Shown here piece by piece: positions 1 to 13,091 of a stretch of 64,000 nucleotides of DNA; the first letter of the stretch is position 1; each line of letters begins with the position of its first letter. Under the pieces are notes generated by a model. It worked only from the letters and a program-made list of their open reading frames with translations. It did not search any database and was not told the DNA's origin. The translations under genes were made by a program, and so were the position numbers. The DNA is from Prochlorococcus sp. AG-363-B04. GTDB taxonomy: Bacteria > Cyanobacteriota > Cyanobacteriia > PCC-6307 > Cyanobiaceae. The stretch is taken from contig QCFC01000009.1 in assembly GCA_003278465.1 (NCBI GenBank), positions 16,974 through 80,973 of the forward strand, in the 5' to 3' direction.

Positions 1-3390
<3,390 letters not shown>

Positions 3391-3415
3391 TTTATATTTT
3401 GACTATTTCTTGTAA

Positions 3416-4674
<1,259 letters not shown>

Positions 4675-4701
4675 TGATGGATGTGACTATAGGGATAGAG
4701 A

Positions 4702-6465
4702 ATGACAATTATTGATTGGCTTATTGTTGTTGTTTATTTGATAACTACTCTTGCACTTGGATTGTGGTTATCTCATTTTAATAGAAATGAAGATGATTAT
4801 TTTCTTGCTGGACGTCGTTTGAGTGGTTGGCTGGCAGGGGCCTCAATGGCCGCTACCACTTTTTCAATAGATACTCCTTTATACGTAGCAGGAATTGTAG
4901 GGACAAGAGGTTTAGCTGGGAACTGGGAGTGGTGGAGTTTTGGATTGGCTCATGTTGCTATGGCAGTAGTTTTTGCTCCCTTATGGAGAAGGAGTGGAGT
5001 ATTAACTGATGCTTCATTTACTGAATTGCGCTATGGAGGAACATCAGCTGCTTGGTTAAGGGGTGTAAAGGCTTTTCTTTTGGCAATCCCTATTAACTGT
5101 ATTGGAATTGGTTATGCCTTTTTAGCTATACGAAAAGTAGTTGAGTCTTTGGGTCTTGTAGAAGGCTATCCATTGGTTGGTGATTTTACTGACACTATGA
5201 TTTTTCTTTTGATTGTGGCAGCTTTAGTCCTGGTTTATACAGTGGCAGGGGGATTATGGGCAGTTGTATTAACAGATTTAGTTCAGTTGATATTAGCTTT
5301 AGGAGGTGCATTGGCAGTTGCGATTTTTGCTGTTCGGGCTGCAGGCGGGATGACCGGGTTGATTGAGAGTATTGATGCTCTCGGCCGCCCAGAATTGTTA
5401 TCTATTTTCCCTTGGTCTTGGGATGGTTTAAGTGTGAGCTGGATTGATGAGGCTGGAATTAGTTTTTCAACTTTTACAGCATTTGTTGCTTTGCAGTGGT
5501 GGAGTTTCCGTCGTAGTGATGGAGGAGGTGAGTTTATTCAGCGAATGTTAGCTACTAGAAATGAGCAAGAGGCAAGAAAGGCTAGCTGGATTTTTTTGAT
5601 TATTAATTATTTATTTAGAAGTTGGTTGTGGATTGTGGTTGCTTTGGCAGCAATTGTTCTTTTGCCGTCTCAAGAGGATTGGGAACTTAGTTATCCAGTT
5701 CTTGCAATTACCTATCTACCTCCTATTGCACTTGGATTGGTAGTAGTTTCATTAATAGCAGCTTTTATGAGTACTGTTAGCACTGCGGTGAATTGGGGAG
5801 CAAGTTATCTAACTCATGATCTTTACCAGAGGTTTTTCCGGCCTTTAGCAAGTCAAAGAGAATTATTAATTATTGCTCAAATTACGAGCGCTTTGTTATT
5901 ACTAATAGGTGTTTTTATGGCTCTTATTAGTGAAAGTATCGGATCTGTCTTTAGATTAGTAATTGCTATTGGGACTGGACCAGGTGTAGTTTTGGTTTTG
6001 AGATGGTTTTGGTGGAGGATTAATGCAGCTGCTGAACTAGCTGCAATGATTTCTGGTTTTGTAATTGGGTTAACTACGTCTGTAATTCCTTGGATTCGGA
6101 TTGAAGATTATGGATTCAGATTGATTGTGACGACCACGATCAGCGCTGCTCTTTGGTTATCTGTTTTGCTTCTGACTCCTCCAGAATCTCCTGAGGTTTT
6201 AGAGAATTTTGTATTACAAGTTAGGCCACCTGGACCAGGTTGGTGGAAATTACGTAAACGTTTGGGTGTAACCCCTGAAGATTCCATGATTAACTTGATT
6301 TCAAGGTTTTTTCTTAGTGTTGGCATCCTGTTCGGAAGCCTTATTAGTACCGGGGCCTTTCTTCTCCATCAGCAGCTAGCTGGTTGGTTAGGTTTGGTGG
6401 TTGCGGCTTTTAGTTTCTTTGCGCTGAAAAAAAATTGGCTTAGTGTTGTGATGCATGAAGCTTGA
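4702..6465 (+). CDS. Sodium:solute symporter (SSF family), substrate unknown
   Basis: This 587-residue polytopic membrane protein has about 13 predicted hydrophobic helices. It has SSF hallmarks: an N-terminal helix followed by DDYFLAGRRLSGWLAGASM (typical YFLAGR..), the GGLWAVVLTDLVQ segment, and ISLIAAFMSTVSTAVNWGASYL-like residues in the Na+-site helix. SSF proteins couple sodium influx to uptake of sugars, amino acids, vitamins or osmolytes. The substrate cannot be read from the sequence. It starts at ATG 27 bp after rlmN, in the same direction. A 41-residue membrane peptide follows 57 bp downstream and may belong to the same transcript. Confidence 0.85.
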   Translation: MTIIDWLIVVVYLITTLALGLWLSHFNRNEDDYFLAGRRLSGWLAGASMAATTFSIDTPLYVAGIVGTRGLAGNWEWWSFGLAHVAMAVVFAPLWRRSGVLTDASFTELRYGGTSAAWLRGVKAFLLAIPINCIGIGYAFLAIRKVVESLGLVEGYPLVGDFTDTMIFLLIVAALVLVYTVAGGLWAVVLTDLVQLILALGGALAVAIFAVRAAGGMTGLIESIDALGRPELLSIFPWSWDGLSVSWIDEAGISFSTFTAFVALQWWSFRRSDGGGEFIQRMLATRNEQEARKASWIFLIINYLFRSWLWIVVALAAIVLLPSQEDWELSYPVLAITYLPPIALGLVVVSLIAAFMSTVSTAVNWGASYLTHDLYQRFFRPLASQRELLIIAQITSALLLLIGVFMALISESIGSVFRLVIAIGTGPGVVLVLRWFWWRINAAAELAAMISGFVIGLTTSVIPWIRIEDYGFRLIVTTTISAALWLSVLLLTPPESPEVLENFVLQVRPPGPGWWKLRKRLGVTPEDSMINLISRFFLSVGILFGSLISTGAFLLHQQLAGWLGLVVAAFSFFALKKNWLSVVMHEA

Positions 6466-6522
6466 TAGTGTTAATTCAGCTTTTGTTTTGGTATCAGAAT
6501 GATTATTAGAGGAGTTTGAGTT

Positions 6523-6648
6523 TTGGGATTTTTCCGTACTACTGTTTTGCCTGCGTTAATAGTTGCCCTTTTTGGGATAGCTTTTATAGCGGTTAGTGCA
6601 CGAATTTGGTTGCCTGGAGATATGGTTGCTCCAGCTTCAATCAATTGA
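6523..6648 (+). CDS. Small single-helix membrane protein, 41 aa
   Basis: This short ORF starts at TTG, preceded by a good ribosome-binding site (AGAGGAG, 8 bp upstream). The frame is closed by TGA two codons before the TTG, so this start is forced. The product is 41 residues with one hydrophobic helix (VLPALIVALFGIAFIAVSA) and a short polar tail. It sits between the symporter and the HEAT-repeat gene, all on the plus strand. I do not recognise the family. It may be an accessory peptide of the symporter, but this is only suggested by adjacency. Confidence 0.6.
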   Translation: MGFFRTTVLPALIVALFGIAFIAVSARIWLPGDMVAPASIN

Positions 6649-6681
6649 GGTTTCCGAGTAAAAACCTCTACGATCATTGAT

Positions 6682-7491
6682 ATGAATGAATCAAAAGCTA
6701 ATTCCCCTAAAGAGAGTCTAGCCAATTTGGCCATAGATCCTGATGTTCTGGCCAGAGAGTTGGCTGCAGAATTACTAGAAGACCCTTTAGATGAAATCGA
6801 TTTGAAGGATCTGGATTCTGACGCTTTAAAAGTTTCTCGTGAATGTGATGCTGGTCTCTTGTGGCTTAAGCAAGGGCATGAAGAGAGATTGCAGGGATTA
6901 AGAGTTTTTTGTGAGCATAGGGATCCTCGAGCTTTGCCCTTGCTTTTGCCATTACTGCATGAACCTTGTCCTGTCGAAAGGATGAGTGCGGTTTATGCCC
7001 TTGGTAGAAATCCCTGGCCTCCAGCTGTTGACTTGTTACTTAATTTGTTAAGGACAGACAGCAATGCATATGTTCGAAAAGCTACAGCTTGGAGTTTGGG
7101 TAACTATTCAGATGCACCTGTATTAGATCCTCTGATTCATTCATTAAAAAATGATGTAGCAGCTGTAAGGCTTTGGGCTTCTGGCTCACTTGCAGAGGCC
7201 GGAAGTGCGTCGGTAGAAAATGCTGATTCTGCAGCAAAACAATTGTTGATTAGTCTTCAAATAGATATTGAGCCTTTAGTTAGAAGTAATTGTATTTGGG
7301 CTCTTGGAAGGTTGTATGGGAAATTAGTGGAATCTCGGAAACAAGAGTTGGTAACTGCTTTCTTCCAGGTTTTGCTTCAAGATGTAGAAGCATCTGTTCG
7401 AGATGAGGCTAGAACTGCCTTAACACAATTAAATAATTCACAAGCCCTCGAAAAGCTTGAGAATTTAGTTGAGGACGGTCTTTTGGCCTAA
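6682..7491 (+). CDS. HEAT-repeat (PBS-lyase-like) protein
   Basis: The 269-residue protein has an acidic N-terminal 60 residues and then a series of HEAT-like helix pairs over residues about 70-265, for example MSAVYALGRNPWPPAVDLL, YVRKATAWSLGNYSDAPVL and VRSNCIWALGRLYGK. The repeats resemble the CpcE/NblB group and also the cyanobacterial HEAT protein IaiH, which binds an IscA-type iron-sulfur protein. Prochlorococcus lacks ordinary phycobilisomes, and the next genes include a ferredoxin, so an iron-sulfur or assembly role is as plausible as bilin attachment. Start ATG has no strong Shine-Dalgarno. Confidence 0.8.
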   Translation: MNESKANSPKESLANLAIDPDVLARELAAELLEDPLDEIDLKDLDSDALKVSRECDAGLLWLKQGHEERLQGLRVFCEHRDPRALPLLLPLLHEPCPVERMSAVYALGRNPWPPAVDLLLNLLRTDSNAYVRKATAWSLGNYSDAPVLDPLIHSLKNDVAAVRLWASGSLAEAGSASVENADSAAKQLLISLQIDIEPLVRSNCIWALGRLYGKLVESRKQELVTAFFQVLLQDVEASVRDEARTALTQLNNSQALEKLENLVEDGLLA

Positions 7492-7574
7492 ATCTTGGGA
7501 CTGAGTCTTGTAACAACTCTCACCATGTTGTGCCCAGAGTTTCTATAACATCTGGAACCAACTTTCTGAAATGA

Positions 7575-7778
7575 GTGCCGCAACGCATTCTCCGTTTTCG
7601 AATTCGACAAGATGGTCTTGTGGAAGAGTCCGTTGAAGGCGTGATTGGTCAATCATGCCAAAAGTTAACTGAGAGATTGGAGTCCGCTTTGGGTTCAGTT
7701 CAGACACGAGAACCCACTGCAGAGTCTTATCTCAGACAGCAAGATCAAACTCAATCCAACTCAGCTGAGCTTTTCTAA
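7575..7778 (+). CDS. DUF2997 family protein, 67 aa
   Basis: The 67-residue product begins RILRFRIRQDGLVEESVEGVIGQSC, the conserved beta segment of DUF2997 proteins, which occur beside ycf35 in cyanobacteria. Start is GTG; the nearby ATG four bases upstream is followed at once by a stop in another frame. Its TAA overlaps the ATG of the next gene (TAATG), so translation of the two is probably coupled. No function is established for the family. Confidence 0.8.
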   Translation: MPQRILRFRIRQDGLVEESVEGVIGQSCQKLTERLESALGSVQTREPTAESYLRQQDQTQSNSAELF

Positions 7779-8170
7779 TGTCTCACTTCAGTACAGTCAA
7801 AACACAACTTCGTAAGCGTGAGCCTCTTATTCAGGCTTTGAATGATATGGGTTGTGTCCCTCAGGATGGCCAAGCTTTAGTTAGAGGCTACAGAGGTCAA
7901 ACAGTGCAGGCAGAATTGGCTGTATCAATGGTTAAAGGATCCGATTTGGGCTTCAGGTGGAATAAGGGCACCCAGGCATATGAATTAGTTACTGATCTAG
8001 ATCTTTGGAAAGAATCGGTTCCCGTAGAACGTTTTATTGCGCAGCTAACCCAGAGATATGCTTTAAATACTGTTCTTAGTGCAACAGCACAAGAGGGATT
8101 TGAGTTGGCAGAACAGAAGAAAAATGTTGATGGTTCAATCGAACTAGTTGTTACTCGTTGGGATTCCTAG
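7778..8170 (+). CDS. ycf35: Ycf35 / DUF1257 protein
   Basis: This 130-residue protein has the DUF1257 pattern: MSHFSTVKTQLRKREPL at the N-terminus, an AELAVSMVKGSDLGFRWN core and a C-terminal YALNTVLSATAQEGFEL. Homologues are found in cyanobacteria and some algal plastids (Ycf35), with no settled function. The start ATG overlaps the stop of the DUF2997 gene. The ferredoxin gene follows after 12 bp, placing Ycf35 in the middle of a five-gene plus-strand run. Confidence 0.88.
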   Translation: MSHFSTVKTQLRKREPLIQALNDMGCVPQDGQALVRGYRGQTVQAELAVSMVKGSDLGFRWNKGTQAYELVTDLDLWKESVPVERFIAQLTQRYALNTVLSATAQEGFELAEQKKNVDGSIELVVTRWDS

Positions 8171-8182
8171 CAAATTAGACAA

Positions 8183-8569
8183 TTGATTAATGACCCATCA
8201 GCTGCTTTTCTTGCTAACGCACAACCAGATTGTGAGATTTCTGGTAAGGAACCTCGATTAGGTGGTGAACTAAGAGAGAAGGCAGTATGGGTCGATGAGT
8301 CTGTGTGTATAGGATGTAAATACTGTGCGAATGTTGCTACAAATACTTTTGTTATGGAACCAATTATGGGACGTTCTAGAGCAATAAGACAAGATGGAGA
8401 TAGTACACTAATTATTCAAGAGGCTATTGATACATGCCCTGTTAATTGCATTAAGTGGGTAATGTTTGAACAATTAGATAGTCTTCGCGCTCAATTAGCA
8501 GCTATGGAGATAAAACCATTAGGAATGCTCTCAAAAGGTTCTAGAAAAATAAGGATCCAAGAAAATTAA
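8183..8569 (+). CDS. Ferredoxin-like protein with one [4Fe-4S] site
   Basis: This 128-residue protein has Cys42, Cys45 and Cys48 in CIGCKYC and Cys85 and Cys89 in CPVNC. That is enough for a single [4Fe-4S] cluster (CxxCxxC plus a distant CP); the usual fourth cysteine of the first motif is replaced, so a second cluster is unlikely. An N-terminal extension of about 35 residues and a C-terminal basic tail flank the domain. TTG at 8183 is the first usable start after the in-frame stop of ycf35; ATT at 8174 is a less likely alternative. The aldo/keto reductase gene follows directly and may be an electron partner (inference). Confidence 0.85.
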   Translation: MINDPSAAFLANAQPDCEISGKEPRLGGELREKAVWVDESVCIGCKYCANVATNTFVMEPIMGRSRAIRQDGDSTLIIQEAIDTCPVNCIKWVMFEQLDSLRAQLAAMEIKPLGMLSKGSRKIRIQEN

Positions 8570-8578
8570 TATAAAAAA

Positions 8579-9787
8579 TTGAATTCCATCTCATTACCAT
8601 TTCGCTCTTTTGGCAGAACTGGTTTGGATATTCCCGTTTTGTCCCTTGGTGGGATGCGTTTTCAGCAGAGTTGGCAAGACCTTTCTGCCGATATCATCAC
8701 TAATGAATCTCAGCAGCAGTTAGCATTAACTCTGAAGAAAGCTGTTCAGTATGGTTTTCACCATGTAGAGACTGCAAGGCATTACGGTACTTCGGAAAGA
8801 CAACTTGGATGGGCATTTAGACAGGTTCCAGATGAAAAGAGACTTATGCAGACAAAAATACCTCCAAGGAATAATCCTCTTGAGTTTGAAAAAGAATTAG
8901 AAATAAGTTTTGAAAGACTTAAATGTAAGAAGTTGGATTTGGTTGCCATTCACGGTATTAATCTTCCTGAGCATTTAGAACAAACTGTGCGTCCAGGAGG
9001 ATGCATGGAAGTTATTCGTCGTTGGCAGAAGCTTGATTTGATTGGAAAAGTTGGGTTTTCTACTCATGGACCTACAGATTTAATTGTTGAAGCTATTGAG
9101 ACAAACCTTTTTGATTATGTGAATTTACATTGGTATTTCATTCGTCAGGATAATGAGCCTGCATTAGATGCTGCTTCGGCGAGAAATTTAGGAGTTTTTA
9201 TTATTAGCCCTACTGATAAAGGTGGACATCTCCACTCTCCTTCAGAAAAGTTGATCGAGTTGTGCAGGCCTTTACATCCGATTGTGTTCAATGACCTTTT
9301 CTGTTTAAAGGATCATCGTATTCATACCATTAGTGTTGGTGCTTCTTGCCCAGAAGATTTAGATAGGCATCTCGAAGCTGTAGCCCTCCTCCCTAGAGCT
9401 AAGGAATTAGTTGCTCCAGTTCAGTCGAGCTTAGAAGAGGCAGCTCTTACGGCTCTTGGTTCGGATTGGTTGTCTACTTGGGGAAAAGGGTTGCCTAATT
9501 GGCAGGACACTCCTGGTCAGATGAATCTTCCAGTTCTGCTATGGCTTAATAACCTGGTCGAGGCTTGGGATATGGTTGGATATGGGAAGGCTAGATACGG
9601 CTTGTTGGGCAATGGGAGCCACTGGTTCCCTGGAGCCAATGCTGATGCCTTGGATAAAGTTGTGAGTGAGGAGACTTTGAAGGATGCTTTGAGGGACAGT
9701 CCGTGGTGTGATCACATCCCTGGCTTATTGAGAACTTTAAGAGAGCGTATTGGAGGATGTTGTCAAGAAAGATTATCTAATGACTGA
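8579..9787 (+). CDS. Aldo/keto reductase family protein
   Basis: This 402-residue protein has an N-terminal AKR barrel. FRSFGRTGLDIPVLSLGGM opens it, and ETARHYG carries the tetrad Tyr, with Glu in place of the usual Asp. LMQTKIPP carries the Lys, and LVAIHGIN the His. The last 120 residues are a helical extension seen in iron-sulfur-associated AKRs, but here it lacks the CxxCxxCxxxCP motif; only scattered cysteines (CC near the end) remain. Start is TTG. It closes the HEAT-DUF2997-Ycf35-ferredoxin run, and its last 25 bp overlap the 3' end of rsmG on the other strand. Confidence 0.85.
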   Translation: MNSISLPFRSFGRTGLDIPVLSLGGMRFQQSWQDLSADIITNESQQQLALTLKKAVQYGFHHVETARHYGTSERQLGWAFRQVPDEKRLMQTKIPPRNNPLEFEKELEISFERLKCKKLDLVAIHGINLPEHLEQTVRPGGCMEVIRRWQKLDLIGKVGFSTHGPTDLIVEAIETNLFDYVNLHWYFIRQDNEPALDAASARNLGVFIISPTDKGGHLHSPSEKLIELCRPLHPIVFNDLFCLKDHRIHTISVGASCPEDLDRHLEAVALLPRAKELVAPVQSSLEEAALTALGSDWLSTWGKGLPNWQDTPGQMNLPVLLWLNNLVEAWDMVGYGKARYGLLGNGSHWFPGANADALDKVVSEETLKDALRDSPWCDHIPGLLRTLRERIGGCCQERLSND

Positions 9788-10527
9788 TTGTTTAGCGGTT
9801 TTTTTGTAGGTGTTCCAACGGATCTTGGATAATGATTTGGACAAGGTAGTTTTGATCTTAGGCGAATCTGGTGCCTTATACCTCGTCTTGCAGGTAGGTT
9901 TATGCACTCTACTTTGCTTAGTACGGCCTTTAGTGGTTGTAATGCTTTAAAAAGTTCATTTTTCGTTGACTCATTCCATTGACCTAAAAACATTATTGCT
10001 TCTCCTTCATGTTTTATTAATGGAACTAGATATTCGGCTACAACTGGTGGTGGTGCGACGGCTCGAGCCATTGCTAAGTCAAATGACCCACGGAAGGTGG
10101 AATCTTGACCAATACTTTCTATTCTTTCTGTATGGATTTTTACTCTTGAAGTTAGTCCAAGCTCTTGTGAGATTTTTGCTATAACATTTGTTTTTTTGTG
10201 AATTGAATCCACTAGATCCATCGAGATATTAGGAAGTGCTATTGCAATTGCTAAACCTGGAAATCCACAACCAGTACCAACATCTATGCAGTTAAGTCGT
10301 TGGTTTGGTTGCCTGAGTTCATTTTTTAGTGGCCATAGGCTATCAAATATTTGAGTTACCCAGTAGTCATCTTCCTCTAGTAAGCGACTTAGATTTATTT
10401 TTCGATTCCATTCTTTTAGCAAAACTTGTAATGTGATCATCTGCTCAAGTTGTACACAGCTAGGTTCCCATTGGAGTGAATCCCAGAGTATTGAATTTTT
10501 AAGGGCTATGGAGCATTTTTCTTGCAT
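9763..10527 (-). CDS. rsmG: 16S rRNA (guanine-527-N7) methyltransferase
   Basis: About 254 residues. The SAM-binding loop DVGTGCGFPGLAIA lies at residues 82-95. It is preceded by the family segment NLSRLLEEDDYWVTQIFDSL and followed by ARAVAPPPVVAEYL. RsmG adds m7G at position 527 of 16S rRNA. The ATG at 10527 is preferred; a TTG two codons upstream is the longest option. It converges with, and overlaps, the aldo/keto reductase gene. Confidence 0.93.
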   Translation of the reverse strand: MQEKCSIALKNSILWDSLQWEPSCVQLEQMITLQVLLKEWNRKINLSRLLEEDDYWVTQIFDSLWPLKNELRQPNQRLNCIDVGTGCGFPGLAIAIALPNISMDLVDSIHKKTNVIAKISQELGLTSRVKIHTERIESIGQDSTFRGSFDLAMARAVAPPPVVAEYLVPLIKHEGEAIMFLGQWNESTKNELFKALQPLKAVLSKVECINLPARRGIRHQIRLRSKLPCPNHYPRSVGTPTKKPLNNQSLDNLS

Positions 10528-10595
10528 GGTCAATATTCTCTGTCTTCTATTAGAATGAAGAAAGTGGAAAAAACTTTTGTTATATTTATTAAAAA

Positions 10596-11063
10596 TTGAC
10601 TATTCATAGTAGCCATTACTCCCTTTTAGGAGTTGGAAAGTCAGCTGATTCAGGAACTCTTCGAAGAGCTTTTCGCATTAGGAGCAAGGCACTTCATCCT
10701 GATACTACAGATCTTCCTGCTGATGAAGCAGCGCAGAAGTTTTTTCTTCTCTGCGAAGCTTATGAAACTCTTTCTAATCCCCAGTTGAGAGCAGCTTATG
10801 ACCTAACTCTAAGCAAATTGGATGAGTTAGATACAGACAAAAATTTTCAAGTAGAGAGTATGTCCGGACAAACTTCTATAAAGAACAGTAAGAATGGCAT
10901 GCGCAGGCCTTTATCAGGGGGAGAGTTGTTTTCGCTATTAATGCTTTTCATGGCCTTGATTATTTGTATTTTATTAGCATTACTTGTTGCAATCGCCAAA
11001 GGTCAAGATTTACAAGTATTGCCTAGTTGGTTGGCTGTGGTCCAGAATTTAGTAAATCTTTAG
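10596..11063 (+). CDS. Membrane-anchored DnaJ-domain protein
   Basis: A J domain occupies residues about 7-72 and carries the HPD motif at 34-36 (ALHPDTT) and a C-terminal ETLSNPQLRAAYD helix. After a polar linker there is one transmembrane helix (LFSLLMLFMALIICILLALL) near residues 110-130. The length is 155 residues. The gene probably encodes a J-protein that recruits Hsp70 to a membrane; it is not full-length DnaJ, since the G/F and zinc regions are absent. Start is TTG. The DUF3143 gene follows after 7 bp, likely on the same transcript. Confidence 0.85.
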   Translation: MTIHSSHYSLLGVGKSADSGTLRRAFRIRSKALHPDTTDLPADEAAQKFFLLCEAYETLSNPQLRAAYDLTLSKLDELDTDKNFQVESMSGQTSIKNSKNGMRRPLSGGELFSLLMLFMALIICILLALLVAIAKGQDLQVLPSWLAVVQNLVNL

Positions 11064-11070
11064 TAATCAA

Positions 11071-11346
11071 TTGTCTGAATATATGGAGTTGCCTCCTGCT
11101 GAAACTCCGCTCAATCGTCATTCACTTTTTGCTTTAGAGAATTGGTTGAATCAACTAGGTGCGAAACGCAGTGCTGGGGATCCATGTTTGTGGATTTGGT
11201 CTTTACCTAAATGGACTGCCAAGATTCAAATGGCACAAGATGATTTGATGGTTACATGGGAGAAGGATGGCAAGAAGAAGCAATGTTTTTTCTCTTATAG
11301 ATTATCTCGAATTGATGTTGAACAGGCTATTTCACAAGGCCCTTGA
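11071..11346 (+). CDS. DUF3143 family protein, 91 aa
   Basis: The 91-residue product contains LNRHSLFALENWLNQLGA and WIWSLPKWTAKIQMAQDDL, typical of the cyanobacterial DUF3143 family, and a C-terminal FSYRLSRIDVEQAI. TTG is the first start; ATG five codons in is an alternative. It lies 7 bp behind the J-protein gene, a pairing that suggests cotranscription. It has no signal peptide or membrane helix. The function is unknown. Confidence 0.82.
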   Translation: MSEYMELPPAETPLNRHSLFALENWLNQLGAKRSAGDPCLWIWSLPKWTAKIQMAQDDLMVTWEKDGKKKQCFFSYRLSRIDVEQAISQGP

Positions 11347-11363
11347 GTTGATTAGCTTTGGAT

Positions 11364-12695
11364 TTACAGGGCTGAGAGACCTAATTGGATTGCTGAGTAG
11401 CACTGTTCCAGTTCTTCTTCGGTGAGGCAAAGGGGCGGTAAGAGATAAACTACGTTACCTAAAGGTCGAAGAAAGACGCCGTAATCCATAGCTTTTTCTT
11501 TGATGATCCTTCCAGCAGGATTCATATAGCCCTTTGGTCCGTCTACAACTAGGTCAAACGCTGCGATGGTTCCAAGAAGCCTTGGATGTTCAATTTTTGG
11601 ATGTTTTGATAAAGCTTGTAAATGTGGAAGATGTCGTGCTTCAAAATCTTGATAGAGATTTGGTGCCTTTTCAAGAAGGTCAAGGCTTGCATTTGCAGCC
11701 GCACATCCCAGAGGGTTGGCGGTAAAACTATGTCCATGCCATAGGGTTAGTTTTGGATTGTCTCCAACAAAGGTTTGAAATATTTGTTCTTTAGCAAGAG
11801 TGACTCCCATTGGTAGGAATCCTCCTGTGAGGCCTTTAGAAAGAGCAATAAGGTCAGGAGTGATTTTTGCTCGTTGAAATGCGAATAAACTTCCACATCT
11901 TCCAAATCCAGTCAGAACTTCGTCTGTAATTAATAATGCTTCTGCTTGCTTTACACGTAACGCTACTTTTTGAAGAAACTCTTCTCTTACTATTGCCATC
12001 CCACCAGCACCTTGCAAGAGTGGCTCAAGGATTACTGCAGCAGTAGGAGTTTCCAGAGATTTTTCTAAATCTTCAAGGATTATTTGTTCTCGATTTTCAA
12101 CAGTTTCATCTTCCCACCAGGTTGCAGGCCAGTGCAATCGCTTTACAGGGAAGAGCATTTTGTTAAATGGAGCGTTAAATATGTTTCTTTCCCCAACAGC
12201 CATGGCTCCAAAAGTGTCCCCATGGTATGCCCCATCGAAGGCAATAATTTGATGTCGCTGTTCATCTCTATTATACCAATATTGATAAGCTATCTTTAGT
12301 GCAACCTCTACTGCCGTAGAGCCATTATCTGAGAAGAATAAACGTTCTAGATCAGTTTTTTTACTAAGCCTTTCTGCAAGTTGTTCTGCCTGAGGATGAT
12401 TGAAATCTGCAAAAATTACTTGTTCGAGTCTCCTTGCTTGTTGTGAAATGGCATTAGCAATATGTGGATGAGAGTGTCCATGAAGGGTGACCCACCAACT
12501 GCTGATGGCATCGATAAGAGGTCTTGAGTCTTTTTCTAAAATTAATTTTGCCCCATTAGCAGAGATTACCTTCTGCGGGGGTGAAGTTAATGCTACTTGA
12601 GTAAATGGTGGCCATAAGTTGGGATGCCATTTGTTGCTATCTGTTCTTGACAGTGACTCAAAACAATCCATAGCTATTTGGTTGTGTCTTGTCAT
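11364..12695 (-). CDS. bioA: Adenosylmethionine-8-amino-7-oxononanoate aminotransferase
   Basis: This class-III PLP aminotransferase has 443 residues. Asp258 (LITDEV) and the PLP lysine Lys287 in ALSKGLTGGF are visible. SSWWVTLHGHSHPHI near residues 66-79 is specific to BioA. The enzyme makes 7,8-diaminopelargonate from KAPA using SAM as amino donor. It lies on the same strand as bioF-bioK-bioC-bioD but about 400 bp further on, beyond a small opposite-strand gene. It therefore probably has its own promoter in the 12.70-13.09 kb space. Confidence 0.95.
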   Translation of the reverse strand: MTRHNQIAMDCFESLSRTDSNKWHPNLWPPFTQVALTSPPQKVISANGAKLILEKDSRPLIDAISSWWVTLHGHSHPHIANAISQQARRLEQVIFADFNHPQAEQLAERLSKKTDLERLFFSDNGSTAVEVALKIAYQYWYNRDEQRHQIIAFDGAYHGDTFGAMAVGERNIFNAPFNKMLFPVKRLHWPATWWEDETVENREQIILEDLEKSLETPTAAVILEPLLQGAGGMAIVREEFLQKVALRVKQAEALLITDEVLTGFGRCGSLFAFQRAKITPDLIALSKGLTGGFLPMGVTLAKEQIFQTFVGDNPKLTLWHGHSFTANPLGCAAANASLDLLEKAPNLYQDFEARHLPHLQALSKHPKIEHPRLLGTIAAFDLVVDGPKGYMNPAGRIIKEKAMDYGVFLRPLGNVVYLLPPLCLTEEELEQCYSAIQLGLSAL

Positions 12696-12724
12696 ATTGA
12701 AGTATGAAGTTGCAATCTTAGTCT

Positions 12725-13000
12725 GTGAAGAAGTTTAGGAATAAGAGTTTGTCTAATAGGTTCCTTCCTGAGGCTAATTCTCAGATTCGCTCGAATCAAT
12801 TTGAGAATTGTTTTCGGGAGGTTTTTGTTGATGGATCTTGGACAAGTCTTAAGGTGAATCTTGAATTGTGGGGTTGGCCACCAGTTCAGATCGAACATAT
12901 CCATAATCGACTTAGACAAGGCTGGCCACTTCCTGTTGCTGTACGTTATGTGACAATGAGTTTTGGATTGTGTCCAATTAATTCTAGGCCTCTTGGCTGA
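12725..13000 (+). CDS. Conserved-looking small protein of unknown function, 91 aa
   Basis: This GTG-started ORF encodes 91 residues. It has a tryptophan-rich core (DGSWTSLKVNLELWGWPP) and a basic N-terminus, and no signal peptide or cysteine motif. It is inverted relative to the biotin genes around it (bioD ends at 13092, bioA starts at 12695). Residue composition and codon use look coding, and the opposite-strand frame over the same bases gives an unlikely protein. I do not recognise a domain. Confidence 0.6.
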   Translation: MKKFRNKSLSNRFLPEANSQIRSNQFENCFREVFVDGSWTSLKVNLELWGWPPVQIEHIHNRLRQGWPLPVAVRYVTMSFGLCPINSRPLG

Positions 13001-13091
13001 TTAAGATATCTTTTTAAATACATACCTATTAATGTGATCTTTTGGTCTATTCGACACCTCTATTAAATCAATATTGCTAAACTAGTATCAA

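Noticed and set aside
12692..12919. 75-residue minus-strand frame just before bioA
   Set aside because: It covers the same bases as the 91-residue plus-strand gene; its Leu/Ile/Arg-rich product looks non-natural, and it overlaps the bioA start.
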